Origin: Ignavibacteriales bacterium
Lineage (GTDB): Bacteria; Bacteroidota; Ignavibacteria; Ignavibacteriales; Melioribacteraceae
DNA: 64,000 nt
Reading direction: 5' to 3'
Assembly (NCBI GenBank): GCA_026390775.1
Contig: JAPLFF010000007.1
Location: 1,240,001 to 1,304,000, forward strand
Below the pieces are notes generated by a model, which was not told where the DNA came from, made no database searches, and worked only from the letters and a program-made list of their open reading frames with translations. Within the stretch, counting starts at the first letter, position 1; each line of letters starts with the position of its first letter. A program made the position numbers and the translations under genes. Below, in pieces: positions 24,021 through 33,198 of the stretch.

Positions 24021-26555
24021 TTATAATTTTTCCGAGGCGTTCTTTTTTCTTGATAAGAAAAATGTGAAGACCAATCCACCGAACATTACCAAATTAAGAA
24101 TCAACGATAAATATTTTCCTAAAACAAAATTTTTAGGCTCATAGATAAATTCAACTTTATGTTCCCCTTTCGGCACAACAATTCCCATAAATCCATGATT
24201 TGTTTTATGAATAGTTGTTTTCGCCTTATCAATAAAAGCTTTCCATCCAGGCAAATAAGTCGTACCAAAAAACAAAAAGCAATTTCCTTGCGATTTTGTT
24301 TCTGCGGTAATCCGTTCATCTTTGTATTCGGATATTATGGCAGTGTTTGTGGAATCTCCTTTATCAAATTTGAAATCCATAGAGTTAACAAAAGCAACCT
24401 TTTTTGGATTGAACGAATTTTCTTTTATTGCATTCAATATTTCGGAAGAAGATTTCTGAGCAACACTGTCAACAAAGTAAACACGTGAAAGCGACATGTC
24501 GTTTCGATTAACAAATGTTGTTGAATCTTGTGACATAGCAATAGTTGTAAAGTACGGGAACGGAAATGGTTTATCGGTTACAATGTATTTTACACCGAGC
24601 ATTCGCCATAATGTAAAATTAGCAGGTGTTACTACATCCATAATATCTTGATAGCTGCGCGGTTTTATAGCAGAGTAGCCCGATAAATCCTCCTGCAGAA
24701 AGTAAACATTGTAATTTGCATTGCTGCTCGCAGTGCCCATCCCAGAGCGTTTCAGGTTCAAAATTCTAAACGGATTTTTTTCATTTTGTTTTTTTATCAC
24801 AGAAATATATTCCGGCTCGCGGAACAATTCCTTTATTTGTTCTACTTCAACATAATTTGCGCCGCGATTTCCAATTCTGAAAAGATCAAATAAAATCATT
24901 ACAGCGAGTCCAAAAACAAATAGTTCTTTATTTAGTTTAGAAGTTACATAAGCATAACTTATGCCGGCAGTAAGAGCGAGAAGAGCGAGCGCAATTATCA
25001 AATCGGTCTTAAACATATCCGACATATATTCAGTAAGTGCTGTAAACATTTGAGATTGTTGTGACTGACCAAGTAATGCGGCATGATCGTTAATGCGTTG
25101 AGTAAACCAACTTCCTAAACTCTCACCGAGAATGATTGATAAAAGAAATAATCCTGCAAAAAATATGGCTGCATTCCTTAAAACTTTTTCGAGCTTAGGA
25201 TTTTTCTCTTCACGGAGAGAAATAATTTTCATTACACCAAAACCCGCCAGAATGGGAAATGTGATTTGAAGAACTGTAAGAATCATCGAAGGTGCGCGAA
25301 AGTTGTTGAATGCAGGGAAGTAGTGATACATCAAATTATATATTACAGGAAAATTATTTCCGAATGAGATAAGTAAAAAAAGCAGAACGATTATACCGAA
25401 AAATTGAATGACCGGTTCTTTCCATCGGACGAAGAGAGTAAAAAGCCCTAACGCAAATATTATTACACCCATATACATCGGCACGTCTACACTTCTCATC
25501 TGTCCAAAATATGTATTTACCGGTGCATCTTGATTTTGAGAAAGAGGTCCGTTGTAAGTAGAATTACCGTAACCGTAAAAGGAGGGAACGATGAAGGTTA
25601 AAACTTCGCCGGGCGAGAACGAATAACTGGTTGCATATTCGTATGACTCGCTTTGTATCGGTGTACCCGGATTTTGTTCTTCAGTCAAACTTTTTGTTCC
25701 GCGTGTTGAATAAGGTTTGTATTCATAAAGCTGAGAATAAGTATCGAATGACATGAGCAAAGCAATTAATCCGGCGGCGGCGGTAACGCCGAGAGATTTT
25801 AATAACTGCTTCTGCAAAAATTTATCTTTTATAACAAATGAACGAATGAAAAAATAAATGAAATAAATCATTGTAGTAAATGCAAAGTAAAAAACGATTT
25901 GGACATGAGCACCCAGAACGAGAATATGCAATCCGAAAACAAAAAGTAAAACATCAAGCAGTTTTATCTCCTTCTGAAATTTAAAAAGCATCATTAAAAT
26001 AAATGGGAAAAGAGCAAGACTCATCAGCTTTGTAATATGTCCTATATAAAAGAAGAGAAGTATCCCGGTGCTAAATGCCGTTGCAACTGCAACAAGAAAA
26101 CTTACGCTCCGGCTTGCGCCGAATCTTCTCATAAACATGAACGACGTAAATGCCAGAATAACAAAACTGAAAGTATAAATTGCATTGTAATCGCGGAAGA
26201 AAGACGAATAAACTCTTGTAGTGTATGAATAGACCGAAGCGGTTAGATCAAACCAGCGCAGCGACATTGAAGTTGCAACTGCTGGCATTCCGCAAAATAT
26301 GTAAGGATTCCAAAGAGAAAATCCGTCGCGGTCTTTTGTAGCGTATTCTCTCAAACTTTTTACCTGTATAAGATCGCCGGAAGATGTGGTTTTATTTCCA
26401 AACATTACAGGCGAGAAGAAGATTAAGATTAAGAGTAAGATCAAGAGTAATAACGCAGGTGTTTGATATTTTTTCGGAATGTACTTATCAAATGAAAAAC
26501 CGTTCTCGTTAGATTTGGTTTGTGCCGGTGTAAATTTTTTTTGCTGCTTCGCCAT
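24021..26555 (-). CDS. YfhO family membrane protein
   Basis: The 844-residue protein has many membrane segments (about residues 35-560), with a short cytoplasmic N-terminus and a soluble C-terminal part. The stretches RDGFSLWNPYIFCGMPAV and AFNNFRAPSMILTVLQITFPILAGFG are typical of YfhO-family GT-C-like proteins, which in Firmicutes glycosylate lipoteichoic acid from a lipid-linked sugar. The C-terminal LPGWKAFIDKAKTTIHKTNHGFMGIVVPKGEHKVEFIYEP and a last membrane pair also fit. In this glycan locus it may be a lipid-linked sugar transferase. GAGAATAA precedes the start. Confidence 0.9.
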   Translation of the reverse strand: MAKQQKKFTPAQTKSNENGFSFDKYIPKKYQTPALLLLILLLILIFFSPVMFGNKTTSSGDLIQVKSLREYATKDRDGFSLWNPYIFCGMPAVATSMSLRWFDLTASVYSYTTRVYSSFFRDYNAIYTFSFVILAFTSFMFMRRFGASRSVSFLVAVATAFSTGILLFFYIGHITKLMSLALFPFILMMLFKFQKEIKLLDVLLFVFGLHILVLGAHVQIVFYFAFTTMIYFIYFFIRSFVIKDKFLQKQLLKSLGVTAAAGLIALLMSFDTYSQLYEYKPYSTRGTKSLTEEQNPGTPIQSESYEYATSYSFSPGEVLTFIVPSFYGYGNSTYNGPLSQNQDAPVNTYFGQMRSVDVPMYMGVIIFALGLFTLFVRWKEPVIQFFGIIVLLFLLISFGNNFPVIYNLMYHYFPAFNNFRAPSMILTVLQITFPILAGFGVMKIISLREEKNPKLEKVLRNAAIFFAGLFLLSIILGESLGSWFTQRINDHAALLGQSQQSQMFTALTEYMSDMFKTDLIIALALLALTAGISYAYVTSKLNKELFVFGLAVMILFDLFRIGNRGANYVEVEQIKELFREPEYISVIKKQNEKNPFRILNLKRSGMGTASSNANYNVYFLQEDLSGYSAIKPRSYQDIMDVVTPANFTLWRMLGVKYIVTDKPFPFPYFTTIAMSQDSTTFVNRNDMSLSRVYFVDSVAQKSSSEILNAIKENSFNPKKVAFVNSMDFKFDKGDSTNTAIISEYKDERITAETKSQGNCFLFFGTTYLPGWKAFIDKAKTTIHKTNHGFMGIVVPKGEHKVEFIYEPKNFVLGKYLSLILNLVMFGGLVFTFFLSRKKNASEKL

Positions 26556-26584
26556 TTATTCTCCAATAGTTTTTCTTAGCTATC

Positions 26585-26660
26585 TCTGCGAATACTCTGC
26601 GATCTTTGCGTTTAAGGCTTTTAACCTGCCTGCGGCAGGCAGGCGCAGAGAACGCAAAGT
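26585..26660. repeat. Intergenic repeat with CTGCG units and a GC-rich palindrome (family D)
   Basis: Two CTCTGCG units and TCTTTGCG (left) face GCGCAGAG-AACGCAAAG (right), and in the centre CCTGCCTGCGGCAGGCAGG (26625-26643) forms a strong palindrome. It lies between the GT4 and YfhO genes on their template strand and can fold into a large hairpin. Related palindromes lie at 40230-40249 and 58781-58800. Confidence 0.6.
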
Positions 26661-27920
26661 TTATTTTAAAATTGTACTTGCATAATTATCCCAGCTCATA
26701 TTTGCTGCTTGTTCTGCAACGTGTTTGCATGGAATTGGTTTTTCTAAGAACAATTTCATCATTTCATACATTGATTTAATATTTCCCGGTTCAGCAAGAT
26801 AACCGTTGTAGCCGTGCTTTATCGTTTCTGGAAAATGTCCGACTCTTGTTGCAATACTTGGCAATTTAAAATTATAAGCGATTGATTCTACTCCCGAAGG
26901 AGTGGCAACAAGATAAAATAAAACATTGCAGTCCGCCACTTGAAAATATTTATGCACTTCTTCATTTCCAACGTAACGGTTTACAACAACAACCTGTTCA
27001 CGAATGCCAAGCTCGTCAATTAAATCAAGAGGACGGTAATTGCTTCCGTCATCGCTTTTACGGATCAGTATTTTCTTTATCAATCCGAAAATATTTTTTT
27101 TTATTATTGTCGATAATTTTTTTGTGTCAAGCGTATTCCAAAATGATTCTCCGACAATCAGAAGCGAAACGTCATCACGTTCTTTGGCTAATTTTGCAAA
27201 AGAACGAATTACGTTATGCAACCCTTTGTATTTGCGGATGAATCCAAAAAACAAAAAAACATGTTTTCGCAATCCAAGTTCTTTTTTAATTTTTTCCTTG
27301 TCGAAAGAAGGATCAGGAATAAACATATCGTAAACGGGATGATAGAGTTTAATAACAAATTTGTTGTCAGTTATCGGTGATCGGTTGTCGGTGATTTCAA
27401 ATTTTTGGTTCGGGAATATTTTCTTTAGTTCATCAAATGTTTTTAGAGAGTGTACGATAAAGGTGTGTGGTTTAGAAAGCGCATACCGGATCATTGCATT
27501 ATCAATTGCACTGCCTTCTTTCTGAGCAACTACGTGAAGATCAAAAATGATTTCGCATTTGCAAACTTGCTTTAGTTTATTTGCAATCCATCCCATTGGC
27601 AATCCTTGAATTGCAATTGCCCACTGAAATATTACTATATCAGGATTTATCTTACCAATAGCATCAACAGTTTTTTTCCATGATAAGGGATTATTGTAGT
27701 TAGTTATGTATTCGACTTTTATGCTGGTCTCTTCGAGAAGATTTTTTTTGCTTGAGTGGTCAATGAAATCACGCGGAATTATTGAAGGATATTGCTGTGT
27801 CCATGAGACGATGTGAACATCGGCGCCGAGTTTGTTTAGTGCCTTTGCAAGCGACGTCGTGTAATTTGCAATTCCGCCCTTGAATTGCGGACCCGGGCCG
27901 AAGACAACAACTTTTTTCAT
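26661..27920 (-). CDS. Glycosyltransferase family 4-type with in-frame repeat insertions
   Basis: From ATG 27920 the product is 419 residues, starting MKKVVVFGPGPQFKGGIANYTTSLAKALNKLG, a GT4 N-lobe. The C-lobe has FLFFGFIRKYKGLHNVIRSFAKLAKE and LFYLVATPSGVESIAYNFKLPSIATRVGHFPETI with the expected E-x7-E style region. A GTG at 27974 would add 18 residues, but these (NSQFAIINSKL) come from a family B repeat, so 27920 is preferred. Residues about 175-187 (TDNRSPITDN) are coded by a family A repeat, an insertion between the lobes. Confidence 0.85.
   Translation of the reverse strand: MKKVVVFGPGPQFKGGIANYTTSLAKALNKLGADVHIVSWTQQYPSIIPRDFIDHSSKKNLLEETSIKVEYITNYNNPLSWKKTVDAIGKINPDIVIFQWAIAIQGLPMGWIANKLKQVCKCEIIFDLHVVAQKEGSAIDNAMIRYALSKPHTFIVHSLKTFDELKKIFPNQKFEITDNRSPITDNKFVIKLYHPVYDMFIPDPSFDKEKIKKELGLRKHVFLFFGFIRKYKGLHNVIRSFAKLAKERDDVSLLIVGESFWNTLDTKKLSTIIKKNIFGLIKKILIRKSDDGSNYRPLDLIDELGIREQVVVVNRYVGNEEVHKYFQVADCNVLFYLVATPSGVESIAYNFKLPSIATRVGHFPETIKHGYNGYLAEPGNIKSMYEMMKLFLEKPIPCKHVAEQAANMSWDNYASTILK
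27362..27396 (+). repeat. Family A repeat inside a glycosyltransferase gene
   Basis: The tract TTGTCAGTTATCGGTG followed by ATCGGTTGTCGGTG repeats the units seen at 18171-18201 in the same orientation. It keeps the host frame and encodes TDNRSPITDN on the minus strand. Confidence 0.7.
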
Positions 27921-27956
27921 CAATTTAGAATTGATAATTGCGAATTGAGAATTAAA
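27921..27956. repeat. Family B repeat at the 5' edge of a glycosyltransferase gene
   Basis: It lies directly upstream of ATG 27920 and shares the roughly 26-nt core with 19969-20003. It may have created or changed the translation start region, since no clear ribosome-binding site remains before 27920. Confidence 0.7.
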
Positions 27957-27963
27957 TTTTGTT

Positions 27964-29019
27964 TCATTTTTCACTTTTCAAGTTTGCAACAGCAACATCA
28001 TAAACACGTTTCATTCCTTCTTCTAAGGAAATTCTCGGTTCCCATCCTAATTTTTCTTTAACAAAACTCATATCACAATAACGTGAATGTACTCCCATCG
28101 GTTTATCAACAAGGGGTTTAATTGTTGGATTGTAATCAGCAAACTTGCAGAAGATTTTTATCAGATCAATGAAAGTTGTAAGCTTACCCGAGCCGATATT
28201 TATCGCAGTTCCATCATGGATTTTATCCATCGCAATAAACATGCAATCCATTACATCATCAATATGAACAAAATCTCTTCCTTGCTGACCGGTTCCCCAA
28301 ACAACAAACGGATTTTCTTTTTTTGCTGCACGCGCTGCAATTGCCGGAACGGGATAGGTTAAATCCTGATCTTCGCCGTAACCACTGAAGGGACGAATAC
28401 AAACAATCGAAATTCCATAATTACGTGCGGCTATCTTTGCTAAAAATTCACCGGTCATTTTTGTCCAGCCGTAAGTTAGATCAGGCATGCCGAGTACGAA
28501 TCCGTCTATATTAATATCTGCTTCTTTCAGTGCAACAGCATCACTTTCTGTCTGCATGTTGATTGGATAAGCGGCTGATGAACTTGGATACATTACACGT
28601 TCAGGTTTTGCTTTTGCAATCCAATTAAAAAATTCCGCATCTATAGAAAGATCAAGCGCTACAGCCATCGGGTCGCCCTCAATCTTTGCTCTGCCGCCAA
28701 CGATAGCCGCAAAATGAAACGCATCACCAAAACGATCTATCTTTAAACCGTATTCTCTTTCAAGCCATTTGGGATCTTCTAAAAGATTATTTAAGAATTT
28801 TCTAAAATCCATCTTCCAATAAAAAAGCCGTTCATCCTTACCAAAAATTTCTATGTCTTTGATTTTTTTTGTTGTCTTATCACGAAGCCATGTTGATGGA
28901 TGTGTTCCGACAGACAGGTCATCAACCATAATAACCGAATCATTTGTTCTTTTGAGCAATTGTTTAACCGTGTTTCTGCCGACAAAACCGCAAGCGCCCG
29001 AGACTAAATGATATTTCAT
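27964..29019 (-). CDS. NAD-dependent epimerase/dehydratase (extended SDR)
   Basis: The 351-residue protein starts MKYHLVSGACGFVGRNTVKQLL with the GxxGFxG nucleotide motif, then VDDLSVG. The active-site region is PSSSAAYPIN and LTYGWTKMTGEFLAKIAARNYG (YxxxK), and GTGQQGRDFVHIDDVMDCMF is the conserved C-terminal signature of UDP- and GDP-sugar epimerases. It probably modifies a nucleotide sugar for the surface glycan. Several activities are possible (4-epimerase, 3,5-epimerase or decarboxylase). Confidence 0.9.
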   Translation of the reverse strand: MKYHLVSGACGFVGRNTVKQLLKRTNDSVIMVDDLSVGTHPSTWLRDKTTKKIKDIEIFGKDERLFYWKMDFRKFLNNLLEDPKWLEREYGLKIDRFGDAFHFAAIVGGRAKIEGDPMAVALDLSIDAEFFNWIAKAKPERVMYPSSSAAYPINMQTESDAVALKEADINIDGFVLGMPDLTYGWTKMTGEFLAKIAARNYGISIVCIRPFSGYGEDQDLTYPVPAIAARAAKKENPFVVWGTGQQGRDFVHIDDVMDCMFIAMDKIHDGTAINIGSGKLTTFIDLIKIFCKFADYNPTIKPLVDKPMGVHSRYCDMSFVKEKLGWEPRISLEEGMKRVYDVAVANLKSEK

Positions 29020-29128
29020 GTGAATAAATTCCTAATGTTGATCTAAAAATAAGAATTTTTAATTAGAATGTAGGGGGCAGAATAAAGAAGCAGTTCATAG
29101 AATAAAACGAATAAATTTTAAGTACTAA

Positions 29129-30262
29129 TCATTTCTGTTCCTTAATCACGTACTCTTTTTCATCTTGAAAATTATGGACTAAAATTTCTCCCAACAAACC
29201 AATTGCAAAGAATTGCACACCGACAATGATTAATAAGATTCCCAGAAAAAAGATCGGTCTGTTAGCTATAGGTGAGTGGGGATTAACAAAGAACCATTCG
29301 TATGCTAATACAATATTAATTCCAAATCCAATTAAGGCGATAAAAAATCCAACAAAACCGAAAAGATGCATCGGACGTTTAATGTACCTTGTTGTAAAAA
29401 TAACCGTGATTAAATCAACGAAACCTTTGAAGAATCTTGATATACCGAATTTTGTTTTACCATAACGGCGGGGATGATGTTTAACAATAATTTCCGCAAC
29501 AGAAAATCCTTTCCAGTTGGCAAGAACAGGAATGTATCGGTGAAGTTCGCCGTATACACTAATATTTTGAACAACTTGTTTTCGGTATGCTTTTAATCCG
29601 CAATTAAAATCATGAATTTTAACTTTAGTAAATAGCCGTGTTATATAATTGAAAAATTTGGATGATAATTTTTTAACTATCGGATCATATCTTTTTTTCT
29701 TCCAGCCGGAAACAAGATCATAACCTTCTTCAAGTTTTTTTAAGAGATTAGGAATTTCAGCCGGATCGTCTTGAAGATCGGCATCCATTGTAATAACCGC
29801 ATCACCCGTAACATGCTTGAATGCGACTTGAAGTGCGGCAGATTTTCCGTAATTAGTCCGGAAGCTGAAATAATGAATTTTATTGTCAATTCGGGCAAGT
29901 TCTTTGATCATATTTAAGGATTTATCAGAACTACCGTCATCAACAAAAATAATTTCGTAATCGGAGGAGATTCCCCGAAGTGTTTTTTTTATTTCATTGT
30001 AAAGCGGTCTAAGAGATTCTTCTTCATTTAAAAACGGGACAACAATAGAAATCTTCTTAAAGCTGAAATTCTGGACTTGCGGCGGTGGTTGGTTTGGTTC
30101 ACCTGAAGAAGGGCGGAATTTTTTTCTGTTATTGTAATATCTTCTATAAGGTTTTTTAGGTTGATTCTGCTTTTGTGATTGCTGGGGCGGCTGATTTTGC
30201 GCCGGAATTATTTCTGGTTTTGGCTGCTGTGTCTGCGGTTCCGGTTTATTCTGATTATCCAA
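29129..30262 (-). CDS. Family 2 glycosyltransferase, DPM1/GtrB-like, with Pro/Gln-rich N-terminus
   Basis: The 377-residue protein has an unusual 65-residue N-terminal tail rich in Pro, Gln and Lys/Arg (QTQQPKPE, KKPYRRYYNNRKKFRP). The catalytic GT-A domain follows: ISIVVPFLNEEESLRPLYNEI, IIFVDDGSSDKS, VITMDADLQDDPAEIPNLL and FNCGLKAYRKQVV. Two C-terminal membrane segments (HLFGFVGFFIALIGFGINIVLAYEWFF and IFFLGILLIIVGVQFFAIGLLGEIL) match polyprenyl-phosphate glycosyltransferases that make lipid-linked sugars. It is the first gene of the minus-strand glycan locus. The basic tail could bind membrane or partners. Confidence 0.9.
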   Translation of the reverse strand: MDNQNKPEPQTQQPKPEIIPAQNQPPQQSQKQNQPKKPYRRYYNNRKKFRPSSGEPNQPPPQVQNFSFKKISIVVPFLNEEESLRPLYNEIKKTLRGISSDYEIIFVDDGSSDKSLNMIKELARIDNKIHYFSFRTNYGKSAALQVAFKHVTGDAVITMDADLQDDPAEIPNLLKKLEEGYDLVSGWKKKRYDPIVKKLSSKFFNYITRLFTKVKIHDFNCGLKAYRKQVVQNISVYGELHRYIPVLANWKGFSVAEIIVKHHPRRYGKTKFGISRFFKGFVDLITVIFTTRYIKRPMHLFGFVGFFIALIGFGINIVLAYEWFFVNPHSPIANRPIFFLGILLIIVGVQFFAIGLLGEILVHNFQDEKEYVIKEQK

Positions 30263-30429
30263 AGACTTATCCGTTTATTTCTGAAATCGTTGATGCTTTT
30301 GTTTATTCTTATCAAAGTTAAAATAAGAAGTTGCTAAAATCAATTTGGCAAATGAACTGCATTGTAATTAGCCAAAGTTGACACTGCTTACAACAATCTT
30401 TAGATTTCCTTTAATAAGAAAGCAATTTT

Positions 30430-30774
30430 ATGGGCGGAATAATATTCTGGGGAATTATTCGAACGGCAGTTTTAATTCCCGTGCTCTGGATACTATATGG
30501 TTTGATGGAATACAAATATTGGTGGTGGTTCGGAATACTCTCTGTTTACGGAGTGATTATTCACCCTGCGCTGATAAAATATAATATGTTTCTCCAAGAG
30601 AACGATGAGATAATTAACAACTCGCTTTGTTCATCTTGCAAGCATTTTGATAAAACGGCTGTTTTGTGTCTGAAGTTTGATAAACATCCGACTTTAACAA
30701 GTCTTCCTTGTGAAGGAATTGACTGGGAACCAATGGAATCAAAAAATGAAACGACAGAAGTACGTTCACAATAA
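30430..30774 (+). CDS. Small hypothetical membrane protein with C-terminal Cys motif
   Basis: The 114-residue protein has two hydrophobic segments (about residues 4-25 and 30-50) and a soluble tail CSSCKHFDKTAVLCLKFDKHPTLTSLPCEGIDWEP with four cysteines, which suggests metal binding or disulfides. No known family is recognised. It precedes the next small Cys-rich gene and overlaps it if that gene starts at 30746. Confidence 0.6.
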   Translation: MGGIIFWGIIRTAVLIPVLWILYGLMEYKYWWWFGILSVYGVIIHPALIKYNMFLQENDEIINNSLCSSCKHFDKTAVLCLKFDKHPTLTSLPCEGIDWEPMESKNETTEVRSQ

Positions 30775-30988
30775 AGAGAAATCAATTAAAAGTAAGATGG
30801 TCTTTTGCGCTGAATGCGGCGAAGAGCTTGATCTGTTTGGTATCTCCGGTTCTGAAATTGATTTGGAAAAAATAAAAGAACGGCATAAACACTGCAAAGA
30901 AAAAGGAAAGTTCAAAGGGGATAAATGCGCAATGCTCTTTATAGCTGATGAAACCGAACCAATCTCAACTCAAGATGAAGACGAGTAA
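30746..30988 (+). CDS. Small hypothetical protein with CxxC motif
   Basis: The core MVFCAECGEELDLFGISGSEIDLEKIKERHKHC...KCAMLF has one CxxC pair plus two further Cys and an HxxC, like a small zinc-ribbon protein. The start is uncertain: ATG 30746 overlaps the previous gene, and ATG 30797 begins exactly at the conserved-looking core. It ends in an acidic tail (DETEPISTQDEDE). Function unknown. Confidence 0.5.
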   Translation: MKRQKYVHNKEKSIKSKMVFCAECGEELDLFGISGSEIDLEKIKERHKHCKEKGKFKGDKCAMLFIADETEPISTQDEDE

Positions 30989-31229
30989 ATTATCTACTTA
31001 CATCGAGCAAAAAATCTTTTTGTAGCGGTTTATTTATTAGTTGATAATTATTCCAGTTATAAATAAGTTCATCGGGAAATAATTCTGATATTGTAAAAAG
31101 GATAGTTTATTGAAAATCGGAAAAGAAAATCTATTGGATTGTTTATTAAAGCCATTCGATCAAGCCTCACAATTAATTTATTAAATGAGAAATAGAATAC
31201 GGAAAACAAATTAATAGGAGTATCTCATT

Positions 31230-32774
31230 ATGAGTAGTCAATTATGGCAGAGAAAACCTGTCGAACACTTTGAAATTGAAATGAGGGAAAGCAAACTCAA
31301 GCGTGTTCTCGGAAAGTGGGGTTTAACTTCTCTTGGTGTAGGTGCAATAATAGGCGCAGGAATATTTGTTATGACAGGAGTTGGCGCAAAAGAATATGCT
31401 GGTCCTGCATTGGCTCTTTCTTTTGTCGTTGCCGGTATCGGGTGCACATTTGCTGCATTGTGTTATGCGGAGTTTGCTTCGTTCCTGCCTGTTGAAGGTT
31501 CTGCATACGCATATTCGTATGCAACAGTGGGAGAGTTGTTTGCATGGATTATCGGTTGGGATTTAATTCTTGAATATGGCATGGGTGCATCTGCCGTTGC
31601 GGTTGGATGGTCAGGTTACCTGGCAAAATTTTTACATCTCTTTAATATAAAATTTCCAATCTGGTTAATGAATGATGTTTTTACTGCAAAGGAAATGATT
31701 GCTGAGGCAGCACATAAAGGAGAAAATCTTTTAACACGATTTTCTGATCTAAGCTTTCCAACAATTTTCGGAATTGATTTTGCTGTTAATCTTCCGGCGT
31801 TGTTAATTATTTGGCTTCTTACATCAATTCTTGTTAGAGGAATTAAAAATGCATCAAATACAAACAATGTAATGGTTGCAATCAAAGTTATTGTTGTGTT
31901 GTTCATTATTATTTTAGGCGCTAACTATATAAACACTGCTAATTGGGATCCTTTTATTCCTGCACGCGGATTTTATACTGATTCATTTGGGACTCACGGT
32001 GCATTTGGTCTATTGGGTATAGTTTCCGGAGCGGCATATATTTTCTTTGCATACATTGGCTTTGATACAGTCTCTACGCACGCAGGTGAAGCAAAGAATC
32101 CGCAAAAAGATGTTCCGTTTGGAATTATAACCTCACTAATTGTTTGTACAATTCTTTACATTCTTGTAGCACTTGTACTAACAGGAATGGTTAACTATAA
32201 AGATATTGATATTACTGCACCGATAGCCGCAGCGTTTGGCTCGCAAGGTTTGAACTATGCTGTTTTTATTATCTCAGTTGCCGCAATTGCCGGACTCACA
32301 TCTGTTTGTATTGTTATGCTTCTTGGTCAGTCACGTGTATTTTATGCAATCTCGAAAGACGGATTACTACCAAAGAAAACATTTGGAGAAGTTCACCCGA
32401 AATTCCGCACTCCATGGAAAGCAAATATATTAATTGGTTTAGTTGTATCGCTTGTTTCTGCTTTTACTCCAATAGAAGGAATTTCTAAGATGGTTAATAT
32501 TGGAACACTGTTAGCATTCGTTTTAGTTTGTCTTGCTGTTTGGATAATGAGAAAGAAAGAACCAACACGCCATCGCCCATTTAAGGCACCTGTTATTTGG
32601 CTTGTAGCACCATTGGGAATTATTTTCAATCTGGGTATGATGTTAACTTTGGAATGGCAAAACTGGGCACGTCTAGTTGTTTGGTTAATTATTGGGTTAT
32701 TGATTTATTTTTTGTATGGAAAGAAACATAGCGTAATGGCTCAACGCCTAGCTGAAGAAAACAATAAACACTAA
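31230..32774 (+). CDS. APC-family amino acid permease
   Basis: The 514-residue protein has about 12 or more membrane segments. The first carries SLGVGAIIGAGIFVMTGVGAKEYAGPALALSF, the unwound-helix substrate motif (GAIIGAGIF) of the amino acid-polyamine-organocation superfamily. FFAYIGFDTVSTHAGEAKNPQKDVPFGI is the conserved TM6 to loop signature. It resembles cationic amino acid transporter-type (YfnA/CAT) permeases. AATAGGAG lies just before the start. A strong terminator follows. Confidence 0.92.
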   Translation: MSSQLWQRKPVEHFEIEMRESKLKRVLGKWGLTSLGVGAIIGAGIFVMTGVGAKEYAGPALALSFVVAGIGCTFAALCYAEFASFLPVEGSAYAYSYATVGELFAWIIGWDLILEYGMGASAVAVGWSGYLAKFLHLFNIKFPIWLMNDVFTAKEMIAEAAHKGENLLTRFSDLSFPTIFGIDFAVNLPALLIIWLLTSILVRGIKNASNTNNVMVAIKVIVVLFIIILGANYINTANWDPFIPARGFYTDSFGTHGAFGLLGIVSGAAYIFFAYIGFDTVSTHAGEAKNPQKDVPFGIITSLIVCTILYILVALVLTGMVNYKDIDITAPIAAAFGSQGLNYAVFIISVAAIAGLTSVCIVMLLGQSRVFYAISKDGLLPKKTFGEVHPKFRTPWKANILIGLVVSLVSAFTPIEGISKMVNIGTLLAFVLVCLAVWIMRKKEPTRHRPFKAPVIWLVAPLGIIFNLGMMLTLEWQNWARLVVWLIIGLLIYFLYGKKHSVMAQRLAEENNKH

Positions 32775-32800
32775 AAATATTTTTTAGATAAATATTTCAT

Positions 32801-32836
32801 AAAAGGACTTTCATTACAATAATGAGAGTCCTTTTT
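32801..32836 (+). terminator. Rho-independent terminator after the amino acid permease
   Basis: AAAAGGACTTTCATTA pairs with TAATGAGAGTCCTTTT around a CAA loop, with one mismatch, and is followed by more T residues. Confidence 0.85.
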
Positions 32837-32925
32837 ATTTTCTCTCTTCACAAGTTTTATAATTCTTCGTAATAAACAAACCACTTAAGTTTTGCTGACA
32901 GATGATTTTTATTTATTTTTGCCCC

Positions 32926-32998
32926 GCACCCTTAGCTCAGTTGGTAGAGCATATGACTCTTAATCATCAGGTCGCGGGTTCGAGTCCCGCAGGGTGCA
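32926..32998 (+). tRNA. tRNA-Lys (anticodon CTT)
   Basis: A full 73-nt cloverleaf can be drawn: acceptor GCACCCT with AGGGTGC, D-arm GCTC...GAGC, anticodon loop CTCTTAA with CTT at 32959-32961, T-arm GCGGG-TTCGAGT-CCCGC, and discriminator A. The top pair of the anticodon stem is a T-C mismatch (27:43). CCA is not encoded. Confidence 0.95.
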
Positions 32999-33002
32999 CT
33001 AG

Positions 33003-33027
33003 AAACTCCAACAAAAGTTGGGGTTTT
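33003..33027 (+). terminator. Rho-independent terminator after tRNA-Lys
   Basis: CTCCAAC and GTTGGGG form a 7-bp stem with an AAAA loop followed by TTTT. Flanking A and T residues extend the stem. A second, overlapping hairpin (GGGTTTT-GCT-AAAACCC) follows at once. Confidence 0.8.
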
Positions 33028-33198
33028 GCTAAAACCCAACGTTCAAACTCACAGTCAACTTTAAGCAGATAAAAATTATACTATGGAATAGGATAGATAC
33101 ATTTATTAGTATTAAACCACTTTTTCATTATTGTTGTCTACTATTTGTAATAATCTATTTCAGAAATGATTCACTAATAAAAGTAAGCGGAGATCAAA

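Noticed and set aside
30710-30745. Earlier start for the second small Cys protein
   Set aside because: The extra residues lie inside the preceding gene and look like out-of-frame translation of it.
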